A stretch of 64,000 bases of DNA, from positions 57,037,519 through 57,101,518 of the forward strand of contig CM049306.1 in NCBI GenBank assembly GCA_026874595.1. Reading direction: 5' to 3'. Both the position numbers and the translations under genes were made by a program. The DNA is from Sipunculus nudus. Its lineage: Eukaryota; Annelida; Sipuncula; Golfingiida; Sipunculidae. This document shows positions 1 to 11,682 of the stretch, in pieces (the stretch's first letter is position 1; every line of letters begins with the position of its first letter). Under the pieces are notes generated by a model. It did no database searches, was not told the DNA's origin, and was given only the letters and a program-made list of their open reading frames with translations.

Positions 1-2937
1 ATCAATGAAATATGTTTCTCAGACTGCTCTAACTGGTTGTCTGGCTTGTAAACACTTTATAGGTCTGAACAATGCTGTCAACCAGGTAATGGAGATGTCT
101 CTGTGCCTCACACATTATTTTACAAAATGTGTCTCTAACAGAATTTGGTATATATATCTGGGCCTTGACATGGCTAAAAAAAGTATTTCCTCTTTGATTA
201 CTGTTCAGTTGTATAGACATTTAGACATCAGTTGTTACACATTTTAAATGTGCACACAATGAAATTTTGCCCTGAACCAGAAGAAAGATTACATTTTTTT
301 TTAAACTGAGTTTAAAAAAGACAGCTTTCATGATATAACTCATTTGACTGAAATTTCAACTTGACCAAAACATGTATACTGCAAATCTGAAGATGCATTT
401 ATTAAATACAAGCAAGAATAAATTTTGCTTAATAGGGCATCTGGAAATTCAACTATTCAAGTGCATCTTTAATTTCTGTTTACTTTTTGGCTTGTCAACA
501 GAATAAATGTATATTTCTTCATTTTGTTGCATGACTTTCAAATTTCAATCAATGCAAACTTAAGTAAAAGCTACAAATCTATTACTTTATTCACTTATGA
601 AGAGACGGTCCCTCAAACTGGACTTAAATCAGGTTCCCATTTGGCTGTCATAAGCAGTCATCTAACAGTTACAGAGACAAAAATTCTGCCAATATAGCTC
701 TTCAAAATACTTTGATTTACAAGCACATCAAAATCAAGGAAATGAGAGATGGTAATAAACTAAATACAGGGGGCACTAGTAGAGCGACTGTAGTGCTCAC
801 ATGTGGGAGTGACTCATATGACCTATCACAGTGTTACTGTAATTCCCAAACCACATCCTCCTATCCTGGTGACATGAATGATCCCTTCCTTGATCAATGA
901 TCTCAATATTTGGTTCTAAAATAATCTTATTTTGATTTATTTTTCTTGTAATGTTCATAATGTGCATCATAATCATTGGTCAATTATGGATCCATGCTGA
1001 ACCCCAAGATTATGAAAGACCCCCCTCCCCCCAAGAAAAAAACCCTATAAATTTGAACATGTGACCCATACATCATGAAGCTAAACTCAATAGTTTGTAT
1101 ATCATTTCATTGTAACTTCTCATAAATCATAAACCCTTAAATAAACCTGTGTAATTTTATTGTCAGTTACATGTGGTAATTTTCTCTTAATTTTATTGAA
1201 TTTTGGGTTTGTAAGATATATTTGAGTTTTTGGTATACTACAGTGTAGTGTACACTATGTTATATAATCTGCAGTCTAAACAGCAGCTCCCTGAGGACCA
1301 TCCTTGCTGCCTTTCTTCATGAATGCTCACTTGAAAGGGAATTCTGCATAGATTATAAAAAGAAATGATACACAATGAGAAAAAAAATGTTCTTGTTGTC
1401 TCTGATCAAAGGAAGATGAAGCCTTTTTGCAGGTGCAGCTGTTTGTGTTGTGCTGGTCTGAACATCTTGTAAAAAGCTGGGCTAACATAAATGGCCACGC
1501 CTGATCAGGCTAATGATTCTCAGGATTATCAGTCATTCAAATGGATTTGTGAACATTTTTGGAAGAAAGTGAAAATCTCTATCTTCACAAGTGCATATGC
1601 AATAATGCAATTGGAGATTTTGTTTTTATTCTTCTAATTTTACAGATTGTTTGCTGTTTGCATGCCATCAATAAAATGCTTCACACCTTTCATAAACAAA
1701 AAAGCATATTGCCGGCTTCACCATTCAAGATAGAATATTTAAGGATCGAGGTGTTTGTGGCTAATACACTGAAATCACCAACTTTGTGATGGATCATTAT
1801 TTCAATTACCAGATAGTCTATATTAGATTATCCAACTTGCAGAACAGATGATCATTAAACCAATTCTGCCAAGCTGTTATATAATAAGCAATAGAATTAA
1901 ATTTCAATAAAAGATAATTTGTGTCACCTAATCATGTTATTTTAGAAATACTATGGGTAACATTGATTTCTCATTATTCTCCTCTGAATAATTTCCAAAT
2001 CATGGCTTCTTGCAAAGCAATTGACATTAATGACAGCTGTGACATGTGTAGCTCACTGTAAAGGCTACAGTGCTGCTGGAACTCTCATTTTATACAGAGC
2101 TGTTTAATTTGAGCCTGGCATGCCCCCCAAAGACAGGTTTATAACAGGTGTCCTTTAGAAGCCTTTTGGTTAGCAATTTCATCACGCTGATGGAACTACT
2201 TGAAAAAATTTTACCACTATTATCTCATCATACTTCATATATCCATTTCTTCAGTATCAAGGCTGTTGACATATATAACATCTTTAGTGCATCATGCTTA
2301 CCTAAAATGACTCTAATGTAACACTGCCTTTTGCACTAACAAGTGCGCTGTCATGAATATTCATCAATATTGTTCAAATGTAATCTGAACCATCAGTATA
2401 TTTGAAACAATCTTGCTCTTTGATACTTTATTATTCCACTTCAAGTCCCAGACACAACATAATGTAGCCAGACAGCCAGAGTGACTGCCAAACAGTGTCA
2501 GATTCCACATGAGCTAAAGAGACAGGGCTCAGTCTAAGTTATGTTTGCAGTATAACATAAATGCTGCAAATTCATTTTGAAATGTATTGTATGGTTAACT
2601 TTAATGCTTGGCCTATATCAATATGCTATATGAACCTGGATATGTCCCATTTGTCTTTAATCATCATACCCCCCCCCCCCCCACCCCATTTTCAAATTCA
2701 GTGGAACATCAAACTAAAGATACTTGAAGGATGAAAATGTTTGTCCATATTAATACAAGAAAAGTCCATATTATTATTACCAGGGATGTGGACTTCAAAA
2801 AGTCCAGATTAGGGCTGTAAGTGTAACAAAACATTATCTCATATAATACATGTATATTGTAATACTTCACTCACAATATGTACATACATGATACTCTACA
2901 CATCACATATATTAAAATTCAGAATTCAAGGCCAAAA

Positions 2938-3230
2938 AAAAAGATATAAGGTTCTAAGGCATTGCACGTGTCAATTTTAATCCCCTGCATCAAAAATTTT
3001 TATTTTGATTTTCAATAGAAACTTACCAATTTTGATCTCCAGCTGCTCGAACATTGCTTTCAAGAAGATAAAATACAATTTTGATAAGATCTCCTTTGTA
3101 ATGCTTTTTCTGGTTTAGCAAAACAATTTTGTTTTTATCATGCTTTTCCCTGATCATATGACATTTTTATTGAAAATACAGAAAAGGGTAAAAAAAAATT
3201 GCTCATGGGTACTGATTTCTAAAAAAAGTG
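2938..3230. repeat. Dispersed repeat, copy 1
   Basis: This stretch shares an ordered series of words with 35565-35800, in the same orientation: a C-rich start, 'TTTTGATTTTCAA'-like text, 'TTTCAAGAAGAT', 'CATGCTTTTCC', 'TGATCAT' and 'ACATTTTTAT'. Identity is moderate with indels. Two collinear copies 32 kb apart imply an old interspersed element. No terminal repeats or coding potential are visible, so the class is unknown. Confidence 0.5.
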
Positions 3231-4968
3231 CCTGAGAACAAAACCTTTTTTTTGCAAGTCAGTGCTCTTCTGTTCCTGGTGTCAAAATATGCTTAAAGTT
3301 TGACATAACACTTAATTAAAATGTCTGACTGTGCTGTGGTTAACCAATCAGATGCTATATGATGCTTTTTTCTTGGGTCAATCATGATTTGCCTAATGAT
3401 GCATTCTGGGTAGCAGATTATCATCAAATGTCAGAGGTCACTAGTTAAATGTCAGACTTTGTATTACTGGTAAATCTTTACACTAATTACAGTAACTGCA
3501 GTTGGCCCCTAGTCCAGACAGTTCTCTTCATGGGAACATCCTTAGTGTGGGCAATGAAGAGGTGTTCATGACAGAGTGGTGTCCATAAAGAGAATTTTCC
3601 CCATTATTTCAAAGCCTGTGCTTCCACTTAAATGTAAAACAAATTTAAATGTATGTTGCCTTTTCAAATATTGTTTACTTAACACTGTGACTGACATGGG
3701 GAAAAAAACTTAAAAAGAAAAAAAACAAAAAACCTTGATTGTTTATTTTATTACCTTTATCTTATGTTTCCTTACTAATGAGAGCCCGCTCACATTTGGC
3801 CCAAAGTGTAATGGACAGAATTCCCTCACCCTTTTCAAACAGAAATTTAAAGGCCAAAAAAGAAGACTGTGTCCCTAGGCACTGAAATCAGTGCAAGAGG
3901 GTGAATCTTTACTACCTTTCTATTTTTCATTTTTTTTTTTTAAATAATTTCATATGAAGGAAAAATGTGATGACAGAATTGTTCTGCTAAACAGGTAAGC
4001 ACACAATACACAATGATAAAACAAAGAAAAATGACCAAATATTCTTCTAAGGGAAGTTTGAGCAATGGGAGCTCAAATCAATCCATTGCCTTACCTTTTT
4101 TAGCCTATCACTGGTCTCTTTACTTAGATGATAAAACTTGTGCAATGTTTTATTGTTCTTCATTGTTTTTCAAATTAATATTATAAACAAACTGTTTATT
4201 TTCTTGTATGTGAAGTGCATATATCTATAGCTTCCTAACAGGGTTTCTTTCATGCACACATTCATCACAACTTTGTGGGCAAATGAACTCTTGGAAATCC
4301 TTAATTTTTCAATCTTATGACACCAGCTGACAAATAAAGATGGCAATTATTGGGTAGGCACAAAAGATTAATTACTCAGGATCAAGAAGCACACCAAATG
4401 TTGTCAGGATGACATGTGAAATGCTGCCAATGCTGAGAAATAAAATTCAATTTGATATTACAAATACAAATGATCAAATGTGTTCTTGACAGTTCACAAT
4501 CTGTTAAGTACTTAATTTATTCATGTTTTGTTTGGGATAAGAATATATGTATTATGTACCCTGTAAATAAACAATTTTCTTTACATATTTTTAGTTTATA
4601 TGGTAACTCTAACAACATCAAGATAATCACCAAATATGCAATATATAATATCTGAGATATCACTGTTCAAAACAAATCACCAAATAACAATTTTCACTGG
4701 GAGGGTGGTATGGTTTTGCTGGGATTCCCGAAGATGCTTTGTCATATAACAGGAAGAAGATGCAGCTTATAAAACAAGTTCTGAATCCTGATGTAAACAC
4801 TGTAAATAGTAGGTCAGACTAGGTCCTCCTCTATATAAAGTATATTTTCATTTAATAAAAACATTACAACTCTACACTAAGCCAAGACTACTAAAATTCT
4901 CTTAAAATTTACTGAACTAATAACTGTAAAATTTAAAGTAAATGTCTTCCACAAATAAATTTTTTTAG

Positions 4969-4987
4969 GGCCCATTCGGAATGGGCC
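4969..4987. repeat. Perfect 9-bp inverted repeat
   Basis: GGCCCATTC and GAATGGGCC are separated by a single G. A one-base spacer favours a protein-binding or cruciform palindrome over an RNA hairpin. No function can be assigned. Confidence 0.4.
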
Positions 4988-7350
4988 TTTCCAACATCTG
5001 ACATGTATGAAATGAAAATCTCTCAAACATTTTATAAAATATTGATCCAACGGTGTGCAATTTGTCAGTTTAGTCTATATCCAAGTGTACATAAAATATG
5101 GGGCCCACTAAAATAGCCACTAATCATAATCCAAACACAACCTACAACTGACAACAACATCTAGCAGCTAATTTGACAAACCTGGTTTTTCAAATGACAA
5201 GCTCTCACCAATAATTAACAATCATGTGCAATCAACTAACTCCAGTCACATTTCTTGAGTTGTTCAACATTGGCACATGTACAATGTTTACTAACAGCTC
5301 GTAGATAAACAAGCTCATACAAGCATCACAGGGACCTGATAAAAACAAATTCTCAGCTTGAATTACCTACAGTTTATCAATAAGTACCAAATGAAAGCCA
5401 GAAATCCCAAATTTTACCAACAAGGCAGGTGAGTCAAGGGCGCAAAACCATGAAACACTGCCAAAAATATAAGATAAAATTTTCATGACTCACTCCCTAT
5501 AATTTCTTACTATAAGAAAAAATATCTTGTGGCCAAACAATTTTTCTAGGGAGTGGGGCACGATAAGTTTTCTTCTTATGGATAAGAAAATTTTTTTGTA
5601 TAAAAAAAATTCTTCTGTTAAGATAATTTTTCTTGCTATCAGACAAAGAAATCTTATACTAATAGCAAGAAATAATATCACGCATCCACAAAGTGAATGT
5701 GCTCCCACATAACAAAAATAAATTTCTTTCTATAAAAAAGCAAAGAGCACCACAAAGGTTCATAATATGCCCATCATGTCTTGTGACCCCTGAATCTTTG
5801 GAATCCGTAAGAATTTTTTTTCTTACACATTTTTTGTCAAAATTAAGATAAATTTTCTTGAAGATTTCTTATCAGAAGAAATTTTTTCATGTCAAGAAAT
5901 TTTATCTTAAAAGGAAATTTTTTGGCAGCGTGCTTGTTTCTACCAAAAAGCATTTCACATTGGAAGAGTGGGACGGTTTTAATATCTGATAATGTCTCTT
6001 AGATCTTGTATGAAGAGCGCCAAGTCTTGGTCAGCTTTCAAAACCTGTGATCAACAGCAGGTCTTCCTGCCACGCCCACGTCTGTAATACCCTCAGTCTG
6101 TCACTAAGTATAGAGTCATGGAGTCAGCTGTCACCATTTATTATTTGTCACAAATGGTGTTCCTATTCTGTTTCTTAACCTTATATCCTGAATATTAAAC
6201 TGTAATACATAAAACTGTGAAAATTTATCATAATTTATATAAACCAACTATTTTAGTGTATCTAAAGATATTATTCACTTAAAAAGACTGGCATTTATGC
6301 AAAATCTGGTACTTAACTTTATATTTTTTAAATGTAAATTGGATGTCTTGCCAAAAATGTTATTTTTACATTTATCCTATTTTGCATGTATTTTTTTTCA
6401 AAATCACATAAAACTAAAATGAAATCACACTTACCAGCCTATTACATTCTGATAACGGTTAAAAACATGTTACCTGTCAGGGTAGTGAGGGTACCCCTAT
6501 TATGTTTCCCATACAATGGCAATCATTGACTTCTGCCTCTGGCTTTACTACTGACGTAGATGGTTGCCATGTTGAGGGACATGCTTAAGGAGTAATATCT
6601 GCTAAACTGACTAAGCTCTTGCACAGGGCTTTTTAATTTACGTAGATATATTGTAAAAAAATATAAATGTGTGATCTTGACGATTTAATCAATAAAACAA
6701 TGCGATTTCTACTTTGCATATAATTTGTATGTATAGCATGTAAATTTATACATTTTTAGGGTCTCACTAATTTAATGAATGAGGATGAAAGGAGATGAAA
6801 GATAGATAAAATTACCAGTAATAATTAATATTTACTTTAAAAATTCACAATTTACCATTATTTACTGTGTTACTTGCAAATCTGGTAATTATAAATCAAT
6901 TCTCTCGAGATATATTTACTTTTAATACACTTTCAGTATACATCTGAATTATGTCCCCTATCTCTCATTCAGACTGGTACCCTGCCACATAAAGAAAGTC
7001 ACTGGCCAAACCCATATACCAGTACTGTATATATAAAATATTGCTTCAATTTTTTATTGTATACTCTTAAAATTCAATTATAGATGTATATAGGGTATAT
7101 TATTGATAAAACAGTTAATAAAATTTGGTAAATTATTACATTTTGAAGTAAATGATTATTTTAATTGTTAGTTCAAATCCTCTTTCATCTTCTTTCATGC
7201 TCTTTCATCTTCTTTCATCAAATTAGTGAGACCGCATTTTTATGCAAACTGTAATTTTATATTTGTGGTTTAAAGAATAACGTTTAGAACGTTTAAGAAT
7301 GTTTAGAACCTGTACAATACTGTTACAAAGAATGAATTATAAAATCTTAC

Positions 7351-8056
7351 CAAGCAGCGCTGCTAGCACTGTGAAACGTTTTGGATGCAGATCAACAATT
7401 CTGGCCACTTCATCGAGGACGTACTCTTGCGTTTCAAGGGCCCCCTTGTATGTTAGTTTCAAGTTGTGAGATGAGAAATAATGTGGAGGATCGAATATGG
7501 CATATTCTGCATCCTGTGCCAGGATACCGAAAAAGTTGTTTTCCCGGCAATACGCTATAACCTCTTGATAATGATCATCTGTGGAACAAGCAACTGTGAC
7601 GCCAAGCTGTCGCAGGGCCATGCGAAGGCAGGAACCCAGGCAGGCAGGGGGGACCCACCATATTTTAGGTGGGGGCGTGGCTTTGTTGTTTAAATGCTTT
7701 AACACTTGAAATATTCTTTGTTTCTGGTCAGCTTGCTGTTCATACCAGTCTGCTAATTTGTGAGACTCCAAAGCTCCATTGAAAAAAACCACCAGTTCCA
7801 TATTTGCTGTGTGACAAGCCTGCATCAATGTATTTAGAAATTCGACCATTCTGTTCCATTGGCCGCCGCATGACCAATCTGGATAATATCCACCATATAG
7901 TCTGTCCAGGCAGCTTTCGGCATCAACAACCAGACTTAAACAGCCACGGCCTCGTCTTTGTGCTGCGAAGCCACGAGCCATTTTTAGGAGGTCCACGGGC
8001 CGACACGCCTTCTGACATCGCGCCTCTATGAAATCTTGTAGGCTTTGAATGCCCAT
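7351..8056 (-). CDS. FAM120: FAM120 family (constitutive coactivator of PPAR-gamma-like) protein, first coding exon
   Basis: This exon encodes the first 235 residues plus one base of the next codon. The start MGIQSLQDFIE matches the conserved N-terminus of FAM120A/B/C. Other hallmarks follow in order: LVVDAESCLDRLYGG (residues about 42-56), GGQWNRM, VVFFNGALE, TPPPKIWWVPP, the segment around CRENNFFGILAQDAEYAIF, and VLAALLG at the exon end. The family's N-terminal domain resembles XPG/FEN1-type (PIN-like) nucleases. The acidic residue in VVDAES is kept, but nuclease activity is not established for the family. Vertebrate FAM120A is an RNA-binding scaffold in Src/PI3K signalling and FAM120B is reported as a PPAR-gamma coactivator; the role here is inferred from the family only. 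The donor G|GTAAGA lies at 7345-7351 (phase 1). The ATG context (A at -3, G at +4) is good. An apparent ORF extension to 7337 is intron read-through. Confidence 0.93.
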
Positions 8057-8300
8057 CTTGTCTGTGTTAAGGGGTTTTCTTTTATATTAATCTATCAGGA
8101 AATCAACAGAAGGAGGGGAAGATCAAAATTAGGGGGTGAAATACCCACGAATTTGTTCGCTTTCACATCCAACCCTCCATGTGTACTTGTAACAACCGGC
8201 TTCTCATTACGCATGCGCGACGGAAATGTGTTATCTTGTCAATCAACTACGGTCAGAGGTCAAGGGCAGGCCCTGGTGTTCATACTTTTCCTCAATAGAT
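8057..8300 (-). promoter_or_regulatory. Probable FAM120 promoter and 5' UTR
   Basis: The 250 bp upstream of the ATG are richer in CpG than the surroundings. They contain a near-consensus NRF1 palindrome (TACGCATGCGCG, 8208-8219, 11 of 12 positions) and a DR1-type nuclear-receptor pair (CGGTCA-G-AGGTCA, 8250-8262). No TATA box is evident, which fits a housekeeping-type promoter. The transcription start cannot be fixed from sequence. Confidence 0.5.
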
Positions 8301-8825
8301 GTCGCAAAGTATCGACTCCAGGCGCTGCTCGTTTTTTCGTTTTATATATATACTTCTATTTTGAGCGTAAATGATTGTTAAAATCATATATAGTCGAACA
8401 AATGGATTATAATGGGGTATACCGGTATTTTTCAAAAGTTCAAGTAAGCACAAACAATGTTACGAAAATGTTCTTGAAATGTTTCCATGACTTTCCAAAA
8501 ACCTTTAAAAGTATATGGTTTTAGAAATGTCTTCAAAACATTACTAAAAATTCAACGTAATGTTTTATTATTTTGTCAGAACATACTTTAATTAAAAAAA
8601 TGAAAAGAATTTTAAGAATTCTATTGAAATATTCCTGATACTGTATAGTAAATATGTATACTGAAATGCTTTTTCATTGAAGCTAAAAATATTCTGTTGA
8701 ATTCTAATACGTTTATTCACTGATTTTTTTCTATCTGTGAAACTTTTTAGACATTTTTATAAAATGTTTATGGAAAATGTTCTGTTGAAACATCTGTGCA
8801 ATCTATTGAAAAAATTATCAAAATG

Positions 8826-8827
<2 letters not shown>
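8301..8827. other. AT-rich intergenic stretch, no feature seen
   Basis: The sequence is rich in A and T, with loose repeats of AAAATGTTCT/GAAATG words. I see no ORF, RNA gene or terminal repeat. Confidence 0.4.
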
Positions 8828-8905
<78 letters not shown>

Positions 8906-8951
8906 ATATATATATATTGGATATATATAAATATATATAAATATATATATT

Positions 8952-8997
<46 letters not shown>
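8828..8997. repeat. Long (AT)n microsatellite with TTGG interruptions
   Basis: About 170 bp of alternating A and T, broken four times by TTGG or TAAAT. Reading frames made of alternating Tyr and Ile across it are artefacts. Confidence 0.97.
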
Positions 8998-9314
8998 ATG
9001 ATAGAGAAAAATTATCACACCGTATTTAAATGGGTTTTTAAACAAATTTATGGCCTGAAGAATGAAGGTATCGTAAACTTTGACCAGTCGGCAGATAAAG
9101 ACTTCATATACAAATCATCCAATCATGGTGAAGAAGAACAGATGATATTATGTAGGCATGGTAATAAAATATATCACAAATATACTAATTAATTCAAATT
9201 TATAAGAAAAAAAATCGCTATATGGTTCTGAACGATGAAAATACCAGTTCATAATTATAGAGTCCGCTGAATTACTTTAATGTCATCGGTTTATTTCTCA
9301 CTCTTGGGAATGAG

Positions 9315-9318
<4 letters not shown>
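8998..9318. other. Spacer between AT tracts, no gene
   Basis: Short open frames here start inside the AT tract and show no recognisable domain. Confidence 0.4.

Positions 9319-9375
<57 letters not shown>
9319..9375. repeat. (AT)n microsatellite
   Basis: An uninterrupted AT run of about 57 bp that directly abuts the left end of the MITE at 9376-9796. Confidence 0.95.
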
Positions 9376-9378
<3 letters not shown>

Positions 9379-9795
9379 CGGTAGGCTTTATATTCGCGAG
9401 GCTGGAAATTTCGCGATTTCTTAATTTTGAACGTTTCGCGAGGGTTTTATTTTCGCGATTGCACTAGAACCTATGGCGACTTAGTACAACAGTATCTGCA
9501 TTGATTTCAACGTTCGAATGAATTCTACAATACCCAACTTATTTCTGGCTCAATCATTAACTTATGACTTGTACCAAGGTCGATAGGCCTATGTATCACG
9601 GCCTGCGAGTACGGCTAATACTTGGATGTATGAACCTGTTACGAAACCAGGCGCAGATTAGGTTGCTGATTAGGTTGTTTCCAGAGTTTATCCTAGTTGA
9701 CGGGGCGTCTTTTTCCCGAGTATTCATATTCGCGATTATTTCACTTTCGCGAATATCGCGAAATTAAAACCCTAGCGAATATAAAGACAACCACA

Positions 9796-9796
<1 letters not shown>
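9376..9796. mobile_element. MITE-like element with TIRs and TTCGCGA words
   Basis: The left end (TTGCGGTAGGCTTTATATTC) and the reverse complement of the right end (CTGTGGTTGTCTTTATATTC) match at 17 of 20 positions, followed by GCGAG/GCTAG. A TA lies outside each end, as expected for a Tc1/mariner-type target duplication. Inside, TTCGCGA or close variants recur near both ends, as sub-terminal repeats. There is no transposase ORF, so the element is non-autonomous at 421 bp. A related copy is at 38171-38564. AT microsatellite lies on both sides, so the TA duplication itself is not diagnostic. Confidence 0.75.

Positions 9797-9835
<39 letters not shown>
9797..9835. repeat. (AT)n microsatellite
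   Basis: An AT run that abuts the right end of the MITE. With 9319-9375 it looks like one tract split by the insertion. Confidence 0.9.
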
Positions 9836-9841
<6 letters not shown>

Positions 9842-10018
9842 TGTATCATAAACTAAAGAGTTAGAACCTGAAGATTGACTCGGCTAGTCAGCTGTACTCA
9901 TGAAATAGTTCTGTAGTACATGAAGTAAAACTAACTGTTTATAATACATTATTAATGCTCCCCTGCATGGTCGAGTACTTTAACTATGATGTATTGAAAT
10001 TCTATGTGTATTACTTTG

Positions 10019-10019
<1 letters not shown>

Positions 10020-10091
<72 letters not shown>
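10020..10091. repeat. (AT)n microsatellite
   Basis: A pure AT run of about 72 bp. Confidence 0.97.
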
Positions 10092-10095
<4 letters not shown>

Positions 10096-10740
10096 ACCTG
10101 TGTAAATTAAGCTTTTCGTAAAAAGCTTTAAAATGGAAATGATTGATTCACTTATGATATCTTTATATAATACAAGAAATGACTGCCAAGGGATTGAGAG
10201 TCACATGTTGTTTATATTAAGTGGCTATATGCAAATAGGTCAGTGACTGGATGAAATGTCAGGCTAAACACGCTTAAATTCGTCACTGATAGCAGGGGCT
10301 GATAATATGCACCATGGTCTTTAATTAATCCTGCGCTCGACGTTGATTGGGTCGTACGTGTATGTTTTTGAATAACCAGATCACCAAGTGACGACGCAGA
10401 AATTCCGGTCTTTTCCGAAAGGCAGTTCGGCTGTTTTCCGGGATAACCCCCACGCAGCTGAAAAACCACACAAAAAACACCCACAATGAGGTGTACATTG
10501 TTACAGGTACTCTTTTTATTGCGTGGCACGGGCGTAGCTCGTGTTGTTGTTGCACTCTATGTTTAATCCGTACTGGTTGAACTCTCGTTGTCATGCTAGC
10601 CTTGGGCCTTTTCACCTGGTCACGTGTACACTGGTATGTAGAGACACACACAGCAATGTTTTTCTAGATGATTCCGTGTTTACTGTGTTGTGTAAGATCT
10701 TTTAGACTGTTTGAGAAGTTGAAAGTTCTCGGCTTGGGAT
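10092..10740. other. Stretch without a recognisable gene
   Basis: Two overlapping minus-strand ORFs (10212-10529 and 10325-10651) lie here without recognisable motifs. Their overlap and composition suggest chance or LTR-derived frames. The higher GC from about 10320 may be the upstream (U3) part of the LTR-like segment that follows. Confidence 0.35.
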
Positions 10741-11203
10741 GAAAAGTATAAAAAGGGGCTATGTTTTTTAGAGCCGGGAGAGAGCAGCAGAAAAGATTTC
10801 CAGCGGACACAGAAGCGTGTGTGTCAGTTTCTGGAACCTACCCGACGAGTGCGGCAATAATAGATTTTCTTCAGACTTTCTCCTGGATTTTGTGCATTTG
10901 GACTTCAGTTTACTTTCTGGATTGTTGCAAGAGCTTTACACTGGACTGTCATTCTCCGAGAGTATACATTTAAAGAACTTTTCATTGTGACGGTGGTGGT
11001 ATCCAGGTACTGTGCACTTTGTGTATTTTACTGAGTGATTGTATTGATTTGTTGTTATAGCGCTGTTTTACTGTATAATTGTATTAATTTAGTGTATTGT
11101 AATTTTAAGGTTGTTTTAAGAAAAAAATATGGTTATTTGTTAACAAAAAACCACTGACTTCTTTATTCATTCCCCTAAACATTTCACGCTGCCTAGTGTT
11201 ACA
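10740..11203 (+). mobile_element. Possible LTR remnant with TATA box
   Basis: A strong TATA box (TATAAAAA, 10747-10754) is followed by a purine-rich start (GAGAGAGCAGCAG), about 250 bp of mixed sequence, a T-rich segment, and an end in GTGTTACA at 11203. That order resembles U3-R-U5 of a Ty3/Gypsy LTR. I could not find a matching TGTAAC left end or a target duplication, so the left boundary is unknown. It could equally be a host core promoter with a first exon. Confidence is low. Confidence 0.3.
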
Positions 11204-11314
11204 GAATCTGATTTTTAACGCATTACAAAATTTGTGTTCATCACACATACGTGATCTGTTTATATTAGGTTCCGTAACATCATTAATAATTATTTATTCT
11301 CATATCGACGAGGT

Positions 11315-11636
11315 CATGACATCATACACAGGACCACATTCCAGATGTATCAGCAGAATTCATGACATCATATACAAGACCACATTCCATATGTATCAGT
11401 AGAATTCATGACATCATATACAAGACCACATTCCATATGTATCAGTAGAATTCATGACATCATATACAAGACCACATTCCATATGTATCAGTAGAATTCA
11501 TGACATCATATACAAGACCACATTCCAAAAATATCAGCAGCATTCATGACATCATACACAGGACCACATTCCAGATGTATCAGCAGAATTCATGACATCA
11601 TACACAAGACCACATTCCATATGTATCAGTAGAATT
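11315..11636. repeat. 46-bp tandem repeat (satellite), seven units
   Basis: Seven units start at 11315, 11361, 11407, 11453, 11499, 11545 and 11591, at exactly 46 bp spacing. Each begins CATGACATCATA and ends ATCAG(T/C)AG(A/C)ATT. Units 2-4 are identical to each other and units 1 and 6 are identical. A degenerate eighth unit starts at 11637. Every full unit contains TGACATCA, one base from the CRE core TGACGTCA. There are no spacer sequences, so this is not a CRISPR array. Confidence 0.95.
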
Positions 11637-11682
11637 CATAATGTGTGAAAACACATACAGGACCACCTTTCAGATGGGTTTC

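Larger units (their letters stand above)
1..7350 (-). other. Intron 1 of the FAM120-family gene (partial)
   Basis: The exon at 7351-8056 ends in a consensus donor, so everything at lower coordinates is transcribed as intron from the minus strand, at least to the window edge. I looked for the next FAM120 exon on the minus strand and found none, so the intron is longer than 7.3 kb. The sequence is AT-rich, with a poly-C run at about 2671-2682, a dispersed repeat at about 2938-3230 and an oligo-A/T stretch built of AAGAAATTT-like words at 5500-5935. No other coding segment is supported. Confidence 0.75.

Noticed and set aside
8045-8374. 109-residue plus-strand ORF over the FAM120 promoter
   Set aside because: It is antisense to the exon start, has no domain, and is explained by the GC-richer promoter.
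8818-9045. ORFs rich in alternating Tyr and Ile on both strands over AT tracts (also 17107-17319, 41295-41540, 49324-49587)
   Set aside because: They are translations of microsatellites.
11315-11682. Regular 46-bp repeat as a possible CRISPR array
   Set aside because: The units are contiguous with no variable spacers, and the host is an animal; it is a satellite.
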